DNA of 64,000 nucleotides from Halosimplex amylolyticum (GCF_051414035.1 NZ_JBLKNW010000004.1:186001-250000), one strand, 5' to 3'. Counted from the stretch's first letter, positions 44,077 through 53,642 are shown. Made by a program: numbers and translations. The notes: generated by a model not told the origin, from the letters alone.

Positions 44077-46199
44077 GCCGACCACCTCCGATGGGCGGCG
44101 TCGAGCGCGGTTTCGAGCGGCCGGTCGGTGTCCCAGTCGACGACGCGCACGCCCGAGCGACGAAGGCGGGAGACGCGCATCGCGCGCTCGACGGCGGCGA
44201 GGCGCTGGCCCGTCGTCGCGCGGTCGGTCACGTCCGGGCTGATCACGGTGACGGGGAACCCGCGGGCGTGGAGCTGGCGGGCGATGGCGACGGCGCCGTC
44301 GTCACACAGCGGCGAGCAGAGGAGGAGTTGCGCGTCGCTCGGGAGCTCGCGGCGGAGCCTGCGCTCCTCGATCTCGCCGTGGAAGTCGCCGCTGGGCGGT
44401 CGGCCGTCGAAGGCCGCGTGCGTCTCCAGCAGTCGACGGGCGCGGGCGCCCTGGCCGGCGCCGCCGCGGGGTTCGAGCCAGCACCACTCCGGGGAGAGCG
44501 CGGCCAGCCCCACCGAGTCGCCGGCGCCGATCAGCGACGAGACGACCACGTCGGCGGCGGCGACGGAGTGCTCGACGGCGGAGCGGGCGTCGACGCGCGG
44601 GGCGGCGTAGGCCTGCTTCCGGGCGTCGACGAGGAGGACGACCGTCGCTGCGTGCTCCTCGCGGAAGAGGAGGGTGGCGAACTCGCCGGTGGCGGCGACG
44701 CGGTTCCAGTCGATCCGGCTCATCGGGTCGCCGCGCTGGTACTCCCGGACGGAGTGGAGTTCGACGCCGCTCCCGCCCGTGTCGGTGACGACGCGGCCGA
44801 CCCGCCGGGCGGTGTGGGGGTGGACCGGGATCGATTCGTCGGCGGCGAGTTCGAGATCCGTCGCGAGGACGGCGCCGGACTCCGCGGCGACGTGGCGCTC
44901 GCGTTCGAGCGCGCCGCTGAAGTCGCGGACGACGACGTGGACGGGGTCGAAGGCGTGCTCGCCGCGGACCGCCTCCACGGTGTACGAAAAGGAGACCGTC
45001 TCGTCCGGCCGGAGTGCGGTCGCGAAGCGCGGGGAGCCGTCGACGACGCGGATCGCCGGCGGGACCCCGTCGACGAGCCGGAGGTCGGGCACGAGCGAGT
45101 CGCCGGTGTTGGTGACGCTGACGCTGACCGTCACCTCGTCGCCGGGCGCGGGGTCGTCGGGGACGAGGTTGCGCTCGACGGACAGCGAGACCGGGGGCGG
45201 CGAGGAGAGGTAGACGTAGCCGGCGGCACCGACGACGACGGCGGTGGCGACGACGAGCCCCGGCGGGACGTTCGCGTGGCTCGCCCAGAGGCCGACGCCG
45301 ATGGTGAGCAGTCCGAGTCCCGCCAGGCCCGTCCAGCGGTCGGTGCGCCGGTCGACCTGGCGACGCGTCGGCGTGACCGTCCGGTGGATCGCCGGGCGGT
45401 CGCGCTCGGTGTCGTCGCGACCCGCGTCGTCGTCCGGGACGTTGCCGTCCGGGGCGTCGCCCCGGTCACCGTCGGTCGTCCCCGCGGTCAGGTCAGCGGC
45501 GGAGAGGCCCGGTGCGAGTTCGGTGAGTTCGGCGATCACGCGGTCGGCGTGGGCGGCGAGTTTCGACCCGCGGCCGACGAGCGTGCGGACCTGGTCGCTG
45601 GTCGACGAGACGCGTGACTCGCCGGTCAGGAATCGGGCGGCGACGGCGTCGTCGGTCCAGGTGCCGTCGTCGACGCGCTCGCGGGCCTCGCGCTCGGGGA
45701 TCCGCTCGGCCTGGGCGTAGATGGAGATGGCGGCGTCGCGAAGCCGCTCGACGACGGTCTGACGAGCGGAGAGGCGCCGCCCGCCCATCCCGTGGACGGC
45801 GTCGTGGAGCAGCGTGTCGAACTCGGTCCCGGGGACGAACACCGACTGACGGTACTCCACGTCGGCGGTCTCCGCGGTGGACACCGCGGCGAACGCGCGG
45901 CGCACCAGGACGAACGCGCCGAGCGCGAGCGTCAACCCGGCGACGAAGGTCACGAGCGTCGCGTCGAAGGGGAGTTCGGGAACGGCGTCGGCGCCGACGA
46001 CTGCCCCGAGTCCGAGGACCACCGCGACCAGGCCGAGCGCCGTTCGGATCGGGTGGTCCCGGATCGACGGCGCCTGCAGGTCGATGTCGCCGGAGACGGC
46101 CGCGTCGACGGCGTCCATCGCCGCGCTCGTCGCGTCGCCACGCTGGAGTCGCTGGTCCGTGACGCTCCCCGGATCCGGGTCGACGTCGTCGGGACTCAC
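44073..46199 (-). CDS. DUF58 protein fused to an N-terminal membrane domain
   Basis: A 708-residue protein. The N-terminal 220 residues have two helices (about 55-75 and 82-100) and a helical part ('RQSVFVPGTEFDTLLHDAVH', 'RVDDGTWTDDAVAARFL') like a haloarchaeal family I recall as a separate gene, DUF7269. Two more helices (about 290-310, 315-335) precede an Ig-like region ('VTVSVSVTNTGDSLVPDLRL') and the DUF58 motif 'REYQRGDPMSRIDWNRVAAT' at about 495-515, then a VWA-like domain ('ATVVLLVDARKQAYA'). DUF58 proteins are MoxR partners in envelope or protein-maturation tasks. The GTG start overlaps the DUF4129 stop by 4 nt. Confidence 0.9.
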   Translation of the reverse strand: MSPDDVDPDPGSVTDQRLQRGDATSAAMDAVDAAVSGDIDLQAPSIRDHPIRTALGLVAVVLGLGAVVGADAVPELPFDATLVTFVAGLTLALGAFVLVRRAFAAVSTAETADVEYRQSVFVPGTEFDTLLHDAVHGMGGRRLSARQTVVERLRDAAISIYAQAERIPEREARERVDDGTWTDDAVAARFLTGESRVSSTSDQVRTLVGRGSKLAAHADRVIAELTELAPGLSAADLTAGTTDGDRGDAPDGNVPDDDAGRDDTERDRPAIHRTVTPTRRQVDRRTDRWTGLAGLGLLTIGVGLWASHANVPPGLVVATAVVVGAAGYVYLSSPPPVSLSVERNLVPDDPAPGDEVTVSVSVTNTGDSLVPDLRLVDGVPPAIRVVDGSPRFATALRPDETVSFSYTVEAVRGEHAFDPVHVVVRDFSGALERERHVAAESGAVLATDLELAADESIPVHPHTARRVGRVVTDTGGSGVELHSVREYQRGDPMSRIDWNRVAATGEFATLLFREEHAATVVLLVDARKQAYAAPRVDARSAVEHSVAAADVVVSSLIGAGDSVGLAALSPEWCWLEPRGGAGQGARARRLLETHAAFDGRPPSGDFHGEIEERRLRRELPSDAQLLLCSPLCDDGAVAIARQLHARGFPVTVISPDVTDRATTGQRLAAVERAMRVSRLRRSGVRVVDWDTDRPLETALDAAHRRWSA

Positions 46200-47239
46200 G
46201 CGTCGTCACCCCCATCGTCGTTCTCGTCAGCCGTCTGCACGCTTCCGTCGGGCGAGTCCGACCCCGCATCGCTCGCGTCGGGCGATTCAGCGGCGGCGGA
46301 GCCGGTGGCGGCCGCCTGGACGGGGTCGCTCGCCGCCGTCGCGTCGACGCCGTCGTAGTCGGCCTCGATGGCGCGGAGCGTCTCGGCCGCCTGGCGCTCG
46401 TGGGCCTCGGTGACGGGTTCGTGGCCGTAGCGGACGCGCTCGAAGAGGTCCGTCAGGTCGTCGACGCGGGCCTCGTCCATGCCGGCGGCGACGGCGGTGT
46501 CGGCGAACTCGCCGGGCGTGCTCGTCGCCGGGTCGGGAACCTGCAGGGCGGTCGTCATCTCCTCCCAGGCCGCGTAGACGGCGTTCGACGCGTCGCCCTC
46601 GTGGTCGTCGATGCGGTCGGCCGCCCGGCCCGCCGCCTCGGCGACGGCCGGCGAATCATCCGGGTCGGACTCCGCGGCCGGTTCGGGGTCGACCGACGCG
46701 TCGACGCCGGCGCTGGCGTAGTAGACCAGCCCGACCGCCATCGCCAGCGCGAGACCGATGATCCCGAACGTGAACACCGAGGGCATCTCCCGGTTCTGTT
46801 CCTGAGAGGACTCGTCGGCGCTCCCTAGCTCGCCCCCGCCCTGGAGCCCCTCCGAGACGTTCTCGACGGGGGACTGGACGGGCTGGAGGGCGTCCATGCC
46901 GGAGACGAAGTAGATGACGGCGAACAGGACGACGAAGAAACCGATACCGAGGAGCGCGCCGAGCAGGCGCGACCGCCCGAGGACGAGCACCCCCGGTATC
47001 GCGAGGACGACGAACGCCGCGATCAGGAGCTCGACCCAGTCGCCGTTCAACCCCAGCGGTTCGCCGCCCGTCTGGTTGGAGTCGACGGGCGGGCTCTGCG
47101 GCTGGTCGCTCGACCCCGGCCCGGACCCCTCGCCCGGCCCGCGCTCGATACCGCCCGTGGCCGCGAGCGTGGAGGCCGCGAGGGCGAGCGCGACCACGCA
47201 GAGGACCACCACCACCGCCGCCAGCGCTCTGTCTGCCAT
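46196..47239 (-). CDS. DUF4129-domain membrane protein
   Basis: A 347-residue protein with a signal-like first helix ('AAVVVVLCVVALALAASTLA'), helices at about 68-85, 90-110 and 155-175, and a cytosolic C-terminal DUF4129 domain ('AAWEEMTTALQVPDPATSTP', 'GEFADTAVAAGMDEARVDDL', 'FERVRYGHEPVTEAHERQAA'). DUF4129 usually ends transglutaminase-like proteins of MoxR/DUF58 loci; here it is a separate, transglutaminase-free protein. It is the first gene of the DUF4129-DUF58-DUF7519 operon, with 4-nt overlaps throughout. The function is unknown. Confidence 0.88.
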   Translation of the reverse strand: MADRALAAVVVVLCVVALALAASTLAATGGIERGPGEGSGPGSSDQPQSPPVDSNQTGGEPLGLNGDWVELLIAAFVVLAIPGVLVLGRSRLLGALLGIGFFVVLFAVIYFVSGMDALQPVQSPVENVSEGLQGGGELGSADESSQEQNREMPSVFTFGIIGLALAMAVGLVYYASAGVDASVDPEPAAESDPDDSPAVAEAAGRAADRIDDHEGDASNAVYAAWEEMTTALQVPDPATSTPGEFADTAVAAGMDEARVDDLTDLFERVRYGHEPVTEAHERQAAETLRAIEADYDGVDATAASDPVQAAATGSAAAESPDASDAGSDSPDGSVQTADENDDGGDDA

Positions 47240-47265
47240 GAACTGAACGGTCAGTCAGCGCGAAC

Positions 47266-48936
47266 TTAATCGTTGCCGTCGTCCGATTTCCCGCGGCCGT
47301 CGACCGCGTCGTCGCTGGCCGCGGACGACCGGGACGCCGCGGGTTCGCCGTGGCCGCCGCCGCCCGGCGTCTCGACGGTGACGGTCGTCCCGGCGTCGAC
47401 CTCCCGTGTCACCTTGGACGGGACGCGCTCGCCGTCGATCCGGTTGATCCCGACCGCACCGTCTTCGCCGCCAGCGATCCCGCGCGGTGCGTGCCGACGC
47501 CGTTCGGTCAGCAGGGAGACCGTCGCTCCGAACTCGACGCGGATGGAGCGGACGAGGCCGTCGCCGCCGCGGTGTCGTCCGTCGCCCCCGCTGTCGCCGC
47601 GGAGCGCGTACCGCTCGACGCGGAGCGGGTAGGCGGCTTCGAGCGCCTCGACGGGCGTGTTGAGCGTGTTCGTCATCCCGACCTGGACACCCGAGAGGCC
47701 GTCGCCGTCGGGGTTCGCGCCCGCGCCGCCGCCGACCGTCTCGTAGTACGCGAAGTCGGCGTCGCCGACGACGACGTTGTTCATCGTCCCCTGCCCGCCC
47801 GCCGGCACCCGCCCGGGCGCCGCGTCGGCCAGCGCCGCGAAGACGACGTCCGTGACGCGCTGGCTCGTCTCGACGTTCCCGCCCACGACTGCGGCCGGCG
47901 GGTCGGGATTCAGGAGCGAGCCCTCGGGCGCGGTGACGCTGACCGGCTCGTAACAGCCGTGATTCGGCGGTATCTCCGGGTCCGTTATACACCTGATCAC
48001 GAAGTATACGGCGCTCTTGGCGACCGTGAGCGGGGCGTTGACGTTGCCGGCGACCTGATCCGCGGTGCCCGAGAAGTCCACCTCCACGGTGGCGCCGTCG
48101 ACGGTGACGGCGACTTCGATCGGGATATCCTCGTCGGTGACCCCGTCGCCCTCCATGGCGTCGCTGGCGCGGTAGGTGCCGTCCGGGAGGTCTCGGAGTT
48201 CCGCCGCGACGCGCTCGCGGGAGTAGTCGACGACCGCGTCGAAGGCGGCGAGCAGACGGTCGCCGTGGTCGGCGAGGAGGTCGGCGATCCGCGCTTCTGC
48301 TCGCTCGTTCGCGGCGATCTGTGCACGGAGGTCGGCCCGTCGTTCGTCCGGGTTCCGGACGTTCGCCAGGACCAGCGACTCGACGCCGTCGTCGATCTCG
48401 CCGCCGTCGACGAGTTTCGTCGGTGGGATGCGAAGCCCCTCCTGCTGGATGTCGCGGGCGCCGGCGGGCATGCTCCCCGGCGCCATCCCGCCCACGTCGG
48501 CGTGGTGGGCGCGCGAGACGGCGTAGCCGAGGACGGTGTCTTCGGCGGAATCGGGATCGACGTGATCGCCGTCAGCGTGGGTCGCGTCTGTGTCGGTTCC
48601 CGGTGCGATCGGCGAGACCAGCGTGACGTCCGGCAGGTGCGTCCCGCCGGCGAACGGGTCGTTGAGGACGAACACGTCGCCGGGTTCCGGGTCGTGGTCG
48701 AGGACTGCATCGACGGCCTCGGGCATCGCCCCGAGGTGGACCGGGATGTGCTCCGCCTGCGCGACCATTCGTCCGTCGGCGTCGAACAGCGCCGTCGAGC
48801 AGTCGCGGCGCTCCGTGATGTTCGGGGAATACGCGCCCCTGATGAGGACCTGCCCCATCTCCTCGGCGACGCTCTCCAGTTGGTTTCTGAGGATCTCCAG
48901 TTCGACCGGATCGAGATCGTGGTTCTGGGCGCTCAT
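47266..48936 (-). CDS. hyuB: Hydantoinase B / oxoprolinase beta subunit
   Basis: A 556-residue cytosolic subunit. 'LDPVELEILRNQLESVAEEM', 'IRGAYSPNITERRDCSTALF', 'DVFVLNDPFAGGTHLPDVTL' and 'YAVSRAHHADVGGMAPGSMP' are the standard HyuB landmarks; 'PAGGQGTMNNVVVGD' and 'RHRGGDGLVRSIRVEF' follow. With HyuA it hydrolyses, using ATP, cyclic imide-like rings such as N-methylhydantoin or 5-oxoproline; the substrate here is unknown. The C-terminal 25 residues are low-complexity. Normally it follows hyuA directly; here 460 bp separate them (see the element at 49014). Confidence 0.95.
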   Translation of the reverse strand: MSAQNHDLDPVELEILRNQLESVAEEMGQVLIRGAYSPNITERRDCSTALFDADGRMVAQAEHIPVHLGAMPEAVDAVLDHDPEPGDVFVLNDPFAGGTHLPDVTLVSPIAPGTDTDATHADGDHVDPDSAEDTVLGYAVSRAHHADVGGMAPGSMPAGARDIQQEGLRIPPTKLVDGGEIDDGVESLVLANVRNPDERRADLRAQIAANERAEARIADLLADHGDRLLAAFDAVVDYSRERVAAELRDLPDGTYRASDAMEGDGVTDEDIPIEVAVTVDGATVEVDFSGTADQVAGNVNAPLTVAKSAVYFVIRCITDPEIPPNHGCYEPVSVTAPEGSLLNPDPPAAVVGGNVETSQRVTDVVFAALADAAPGRVPAGGQGTMNNVVVGDADFAYYETVGGGAGANPDGDGLSGVQVGMTNTLNTPVEALEAAYPLRVERYALRGDSGGDGRHRGGDGLVRSIRVEFGATVSLLTERRRHAPRGIAGGEDGAVGINRIDGERVPSKVTREVDAGTTVTVETPGGGGHGEPAASRSSAASDDAVDGRGKSDDGND

Positions 48937-49013
48937 GTGTCGGTGAACTCGGATCTGGTTGTGTTCGAGTCGAGGTTGGTGTCGAGCAGGGCAACAGCGA
49001 CGGCAACGAGAGG

Positions 49014-49138
49014 TGAAAGCCCCCGACTGCTGCGGTCCCGGGGCTCGCTGCGCTCCTCGGTCAGTCGCTTCGCTCCGTCCCTGCGGTGCTTGCTTCGCCC
49101 GGGTTCCCGCACCAGTCGGCCCCTTTCAGTCCCGCCCC
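49014..49138. mobile_element. MITE-like element 2, between hyuA and hyuB
   Basis: Terminal inverted repeats TGAAAGCCCCCGACTG (left) and, read inverted, TGAAAGGGGCCGACTG (right) match at 13 of 16 positions. The interior is hairpin-rich with repeated CGCTNCGCTCC blocks. The ends match the element at 26085 (TGAAAGCCC). It has no transposase. It separates two genes usually adjacent. Confidence 0.55.
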
Positions 49139-49396
49139 GCGGACGGCACCGCCAGCAACCACACGCCTCCCCAACCGACTGCGGTGTCTGCGGGCGACCC
49201 GCGAGTCGCCCGCATGGCCCGAGGGACCGAAGGTCCCTCGCTGCTCGCTGCGCTGCGCTCCTCGTCCACCGGAAGACTCGCTCCGCTCGTCTTCCGAGCC
49301 TTCGCTCGTTCCACTCGCGAAGACCTCGCACGGCTACGTCGCGCACATGAAAGCGCGCTCCAGCGCGCGCCGTTCGGTTGGTCAGACTGCGGACAG
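49139..49396. other. Palindrome-rich gap downstream of hyuA
   Basis: Short palindromes only: GGGACC-GAA-GGTCCC (about 49223-49237), GCGGGCGACCC/GAGTCGCCCGC (49188-49215), GGAAGACTCGCTCC / its partner GCTCGTCTTCC (49270-49294) and GAAAGCGCGCTCCAGCGCGC (49348-49367). No ORF with coding character. Short blocks resemble 26256-26400. Confidence 0.5.
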
Positions 49397-51409
49397 TCAT
49401 TCCTCGCTCGCCTCCAGCACGAGCGTCCCGTCAGCGTCCGCGTGGGCCGACCAGTCCGGGGGGAGGACGACGGTGCTCTCGCCGCCGGCGAATATCGCGG
49501 GACCGTCCACGTTCACGTCGACGGGCACCCGGGCGCGGTCGTACACCGGCGCGCGGTAGAACCCCGACGGGAAGAACACGTCGCGCTTGCCCAGCAACGG
49601 GTCGCCCGCTGGCTCGTAGACGATCTCGGGCGGCTCCCCCGGGACGGTCGCAGTCGCCCGACAGGTGATCAGGTCGACCGGTTCGTCCATGCGGTAGCCC
49701 CGGACGCGCTCGTGTTCGGCGTGAAACCGCTCGCTGACCGCCTCGGCGTCGAACGGGACGGGGGCGTCGACCGGGAGTTCGAAGCTCTGACCCTCGTACC
49801 GACACTCGACCTGCCGCTCGACGGCCGCGGCGTCGGGGTCGCTCGCCTCCGCGAGCACGTTCTCGGTCAACTCCTCGAAGACTCCCTCGACGGCCTCCGT
49901 GTCGACGTCCGCGAGCGACCCTCGGTGCGTGCGGGTCGCGTCGTGGCGCTCGTCGGCGGCGAGCAGGCCCAGCGCCGAGAGGACGCCGTTGCCGGGCGGG
50001 ACGAGCACCGTCTCGATCCCCAGTTCGTCCGCCAGCGCCGCGGCGTGCATCGGCCCGGCGCCGCCGAAGGCCGCGAGCGCGAAGGCCCGGGGGTCGTGGC
50101 CCCGCTCGACCGTCACCCCCCGGATGGCGCGGGCCATCGTCGCGTTCGCCACCCGGTAGACGCCCTCTGCGGCGTCGATCACGGTGTCGAGCCCCGCCTC
50201 GTCGGCCAGATCCTCCATGACCGCTTCGGCGCTGTCCGGGTCGATCGCCAGGTCTTCCCCCAGCGTCGTGTCCGCGCCGAGATACCCGAGCACGGCCGCC
50301 GCGTCGGTGACGGTGGGTTCCTCGCCGCCCGTGCCGTAGCAGACGGGGCCGGGATCGGCCCCGGCCGACTTCGGCCCGACGCGGAGCGCCCCGCCCTCGT
50401 CGACCCAGGCGATCGACCCGCCGCCCGCACCGACCGTGTGCACGTCGACCATCGGGACGCCGACCGGGTGACCGCCGACCGTCGCGTCGGTCGTCCGCTC
50501 GACGCTCCCCTCGCGGACGAGACTCACGTCCGAGGAGGTCCCGCCCATGTCGAACGTGACGAGCCCGTCGTGGTCCGCTCGCTCGAAGCGCGCCGCACCG
50601 ACGACGCCCGCCGCCGGCCCCGAAAGGAGCGTCGTGACCGCGCGATCGCGGACCGTCGCCGCGTCGGCGATGCCGCCGTTCGACTGCATCACGCGCGGCG
50701 CTGGGACGTCCATCTCCGCCGCCCGCTCGGCCAGCCGCGCGAGGTAGTCGTCGACGACGGGCGTCACGTATGCGTCCGCGACGGTCGTCGCCGTCCGCTC
50801 GTACTCGCGGAACTCGGCGAGCACCTCGTGGCTCGCCGAGACGGGTACGTCGAGCTCCTCGCGGAGTATCGCTGTCACCCGTCGTTCGTTCTCGGGATGG
50901 GCGTACGCGTGCAGCAGGGAGACGGCGACGCTCTCGCAGTCGCCGTCGAGCCGGTCGGCGAGGTCGCGGACCGAATCGGGGTCGACCGGCGTCTCGATCC
51001 CCTCGGTCGTCGCCCGCTCGGCGAGTTCGAAGCGCCGCTCGCGCGGGACCAGCGGATCCGGTTTCGTCGCCGAGAGGTCGTAGAGGTCGGGCCGGTCCTG
51101 GCGACCGATCTCCAGGGCGTCCCGGAAGCCCTCGGTCGTCACGAGCGCGGTCCGTGCCCCCTCGCCTTCGAGGACGGCGTTGACCGCGGCGGTCGTCGCG
51201 TGACGGAACCCCGCGACCGCCGACGGGTCCACGCCCGCCGCCTCGCAAGCGACGTCGATCCCCCGGACGACGCCGCGGCTCTGGTCCCCCGTAGTGGGGA
51301 CCTTCGCGGTCGTCAGGTCGCCGTCGACCAGCAGCGCCACGTCGGTGAACGTCCCGCCGACGTCGACGCCGAGCCGAGCCCCCCGGTCTGCCGCGTCGTT
51401 CGCGTCCAT
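49397..51409 (-). CDS. hyuA: Hydantoinase A / oxoprolinase alpha subunit
   Basis: A 670-residue ATP-dependent subunit with an actin-like ATPase fold: phosphate-binding loop 1 'RLGVDVGGTFTDVALLVDGD' (about residues 12-31), 'RHATTAAVNAVLEGEGARTA', and the second loop 'LVTFDMGGTSSDVSLVREG' (about 290-308), then 'DVHTVGAGGGSIAWVDEGG' and 'FALAAFGGAGPMHAAALADE'. The C-terminal part ('ECRYEGQSFELPVDAP') completes the normal family length. It works as a complex with HyuB on hydantoin- or oxoproline-like rings. TTTATC at 51433-51438 (minus strand) lies 25-30 nt before the ATG: leaderless mRNA. Confidence 0.95.
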   Translation of the reverse strand: MDANDAADRGARLGVDVGGTFTDVALLVDGDLTTAKVPTTGDQSRGVVRGIDVACEAAGVDPSAVAGFRHATTAAVNAVLEGEGARTALVTTEGFRDALEIGRQDRPDLYDLSATKPDPLVPRERRFELAERATTEGIETPVDPDSVRDLADRLDGDCESVAVSLLHAYAHPENERRVTAILREELDVPVSASHEVLAEFREYERTATTVADAYVTPVVDDYLARLAERAAEMDVPAPRVMQSNGGIADAATVRDRAVTTLLSGPAAGVVGAARFERADHDGLVTFDMGGTSSDVSLVREGSVERTTDATVGGHPVGVPMVDVHTVGAGGGSIAWVDEGGALRVGPKSAGADPGPVCYGTGGEEPTVTDAAAVLGYLGADTTLGEDLAIDPDSAEAVMEDLADEAGLDTVIDAAEGVYRVANATMARAIRGVTVERGHDPRAFALAAFGGAGPMHAAALADELGIETVLVPPGNGVLSALGLLAADERHDATRTHRGSLADVDTEAVEGVFEELTENVLAEASDPDAAAVERQVECRYEGQSFELPVDAPVPFDAEAVSERFHAEHERVRGYRMDEPVDLITCRATATVPGEPPEIVYEPAGDPLLGKRDVFFPSGFYRAPVYDRARVPVDVNVDGPAIFAGGESTVVLPPDWSAHADADGTLVLEASEE

Positions 51410-51573
51410 AATCGACAGTGGACGGGCGCGCCGATAAACGTGCTCTGTCGCCGCCGCCGCGAGGACGCGCGTCCACCGCTCCCGGGCGACGGAAACTCGC
51501 GTCCTCCCCGGACACGTCCCATCGGGACCGACCGGGAGCGTAGACTTTTGCCGCTGGCTCCCGCAATTGGCCC

Positions 51574-52647
51574 GTGAGACTGACCGTCGCGGTCGTCGCG
51601 CTGGTCCTCGTCCTCGCCGGGTGCAACGCCCTCCCGACCGGCGGGAACGACCGCCCCGAGACGGCGACGCTGACGCCCGTCGAGGTCCCCGACGCCGAAC
51701 CCGTCCGGACGGCGACCCCGACGCCGACCGACTGCCTGGCGCCGCGGGTGGCTCCCGCCGAGCGAACGCCCGAACCGACGCCCGCCACGCCGGTCCCCTT
51801 GCCGACCGAGAACGGGACCGTCGACGGGTCGGCGCTGGTCGCCCGCCACGCCGCGGCCCTCGAAAACCGGAGCTTCGCGGCCCGGATCGGCCCCACTCGC
51901 ATCGAATCGATGCCGGGCGCGACGGCGTTCACCTACGAGGGCGTCTCCCTCGGCTTCGAATCCGTCCGCGTGTTCGCCGTCGCCGGGACGATCTACCGAC
52001 TGCACGAGACGGAGGCGGGCGTGAGCGTCAGCCAGCAGCCCTACCGACCCGACTCGCCGGAGACCGACTGGTACCTCGACGCGCTCACCGGGCGCGACTG
52101 GCTGGCCGAGCGCCTCGGCCGTCTGGACTACAGACGGGTCGACACGCGAACGTGGAACGGGACGGAGGTACGCGTCTTCAACGACACCTTCGACGGGGAG
52201 GCGCTCGTGGGCGCCGGCGAGACCCTCTCGATCGACTCCACCGTGTTCGTCGACCGCCGCGGCGTCGTCCGGTACGTCCGTCACGTCCGTACCGTCCGCT
52301 CCGACGAAGGCGACGAGATCGTCGCCACTACCGATATCGAGACGTTCTCCGTGCCCGCGGTCGGGTCGGTCACCGTCACGCGACCAGACGCGTTCTGCGT
52401 CCCCAGTGCCGACGTGGTCGCCGTCTCGACGCCCGCGAGTGCGACCGCGAACGCCACCGCCGGCCCGTTCACCGCGATCCGCGATCCGACCGACTCGGGG
52501 ACGGCCGGCGAGTCGGCGACGGTGACCCGGGACTCGCCCGCGGCGACCGTCGATCCGTCGACGGCGACGGCCAGCGGGTTCGCACTGACGATGGAGGAGC
52601 CACCGGAGGGAACCGACCTGTCCGGGCCGTCGAACGCGACGGGATGA
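51574..52647 (+). CDS. Lipoprotein (DUF7537-like)
   Basis: A 357-residue protein with a Sec lipoprotein signal, 'RLTVAVVALVLVLAGCNALP' (lipobox LAGC, cysteine 17), followed by a Thr/Pro-rich linker up to about residue 75. The core ('DGSALVARHAAALENRSFAA', 'YRLHETEAGVSVSQQPY', 'TWNGTEVRVFNDTFDGE', 'STVFVDRRGVVRYVRHV') resembles a haloarchaeal outer-surface lipoprotein family I recall as DUF7537, of unknown function, with a LolA-like beta-sheet. The GTG start is 26 nt after TAGACTTTTGCC, so it is leaderless; the lipobox supports this start. Confidence 0.82.
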   Translation: MRLTVAVVALVLVLAGCNALPTGGNDRPETATLTPVEVPDAEPVRTATPTPTDCLAPRVAPAERTPEPTPATPVPLPTENGTVDGSALVARHAAALENRSFAARIGPTRIESMPGATAFTYEGVSLGFESVRVFAVAGTIYRLHETEAGVSVSQQPYRPDSPETDWYLDALTGRDWLAERLGRLDYRRVDTRTWNGTEVRVFNDTFDGEALVGAGETLSIDSTVFVDRRGVVRYVRHVRTVRSDEGDEIVATTDIETFSVPAVGSVTVTRPDAFCVPSADVVAVSTPASATANATAGPFTAIRDPTDSGTAGESATVTRDSPAATVDPSTATASGFALTMEEPPEGTDLSGPSNATG

Positions 52648-52691
52648 TCCCCGAACGTGGGTGATGACGCCCGACCGCTCCCGGCCCGGGA

Positions 52692-53564
52692 CTACAGTCC
52701 GAGGAACCGCTCGGCGTTCTCCCAGAGCAGTTTCCGTTGGACGTCCTCGGGGAACTCGCAGTGGGTCTCGAACTGGTCGAGCCACGTCTCCGGCCGGATC
52801 ATCGGGTAGTCGGTGCCGAACATCACCTTGTCCTGCAGCACCGTCTTCGCGTAGTGGAGCACCTGGTCGTCGACGTACTTCGGGAGCCACCCCGACAGGT
52901 CCATGTAGACGTTCCCCTTCTGCTGGCAGATAGCCAGTTGCTCTTTCTCCCACGGGAACGCCGGGTGGGCGATCAGGATGTCCATGTCCGGGTAGTGCGC
53001 GGCCACGTCGTCGATCAGCATCGGGTTCCCGTACTTGATCTGCAGGCCCCGCCCGCCCGGCGCGCCCGCGCCGAGCGTGGAGTTGCCGCCGTGGAAGACC
53101 ACGGGGACGCCCAGGTCCTCGATAGTCGCCCACAGTTCGTCGTGGGCGGGGTCGCTCGGGTCGAACCCCTGGGCGATCTGCTGGAACTTGAACCCGGAGA
53201 GGGCCAGGCCCTCCACGCAGCGGCGGGCTTCGTCGACGCAGTCGTCCTTGAGCGGGTCGACGCTTCCGAACCCGACGAAGAAGTCGGGATACTCGTCGCG
53301 CACCTCGGCGACGTGCTCGTTCGGGACGGGCGGGTTCCCGGTGTTCGTCTCGGCGTCCCACCCCAGCAGGACGGCGCGACCGACCCCCGCCTCGCGGTAC
53401 TCCGCGACCATCTCCTCGTAGCTCCAGGTCTCCAGGTCCGTCCCGAACTTCCCGGCCGCGTCGCGCATCAGCTGGCCGCCCGCGTCTTCGAGGAAGACCG
53501 ACGTGGGCTGGTGGGCGTGCGTGTCGACGGCGCGGGCCTCGTCGGCGAGGATGTCGATGGGCAT
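52692..53564 (-). CDS. Amidohydrolase-family (ACMSD-like) metal-dependent hydrolase
   Basis: A 290-residue TIM-barrel enzyme of the amidohydrolase_2 group. Metal ligands are suggested by 'AVDTHAHQP' (residues 12-20; His16 and His18), 'GVPVVFHGGNSTLGAG', 'DMDILIAHPAFPWEKEQLAI' and the late aspartate in 'KVMFGTDYPMIRPETW'. Relatives include aminocarboxymuconate-semialdehyde decarboxylase and the 4-hydroxyphenyl-beta-ketoacyl-CoA hydrolases. The substrate is not shown by context: neighbours are a lipoprotein and a phosphoesterase. Confidence 0.9.
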   Translation of the reverse strand: MPIDILADEARAVDTHAHQPTSVFLEDAGGQLMRDAAGKFGTDLETWSYEEMVAEYREAGVGRAVLLGWDAETNTGNPPVPNEHVAEVRDEYPDFFVGFGSVDPLKDDCVDEARRCVEGLALSGFKFQQIAQGFDPSDPAHDELWATIEDLGVPVVFHGGNSTLGAGAPGGRGLQIKYGNPMLIDDVAAHYPDMDILIAHPAFPWEKEQLAICQQKGNVYMDLSGWLPKYVDDQVLHYAKTVLQDKVMFGTDYPMIRPETWLDQFETHCEFPEDVQRKLLWENAERFLGL

Positions 53565-53642
53565 ACGTGAACGTGACGCTCCAGCGACTTATCTGGGACG
53601 GCGGACCGACGGGTCACCGCAGGGTCGCTCCTCTCCGGAAGG

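Noticed and set aside
49086..49380. ORFs between hyuA and hyuB
   Set aside because: They cross inverted repeats of the element and have no recognisable protein pattern.
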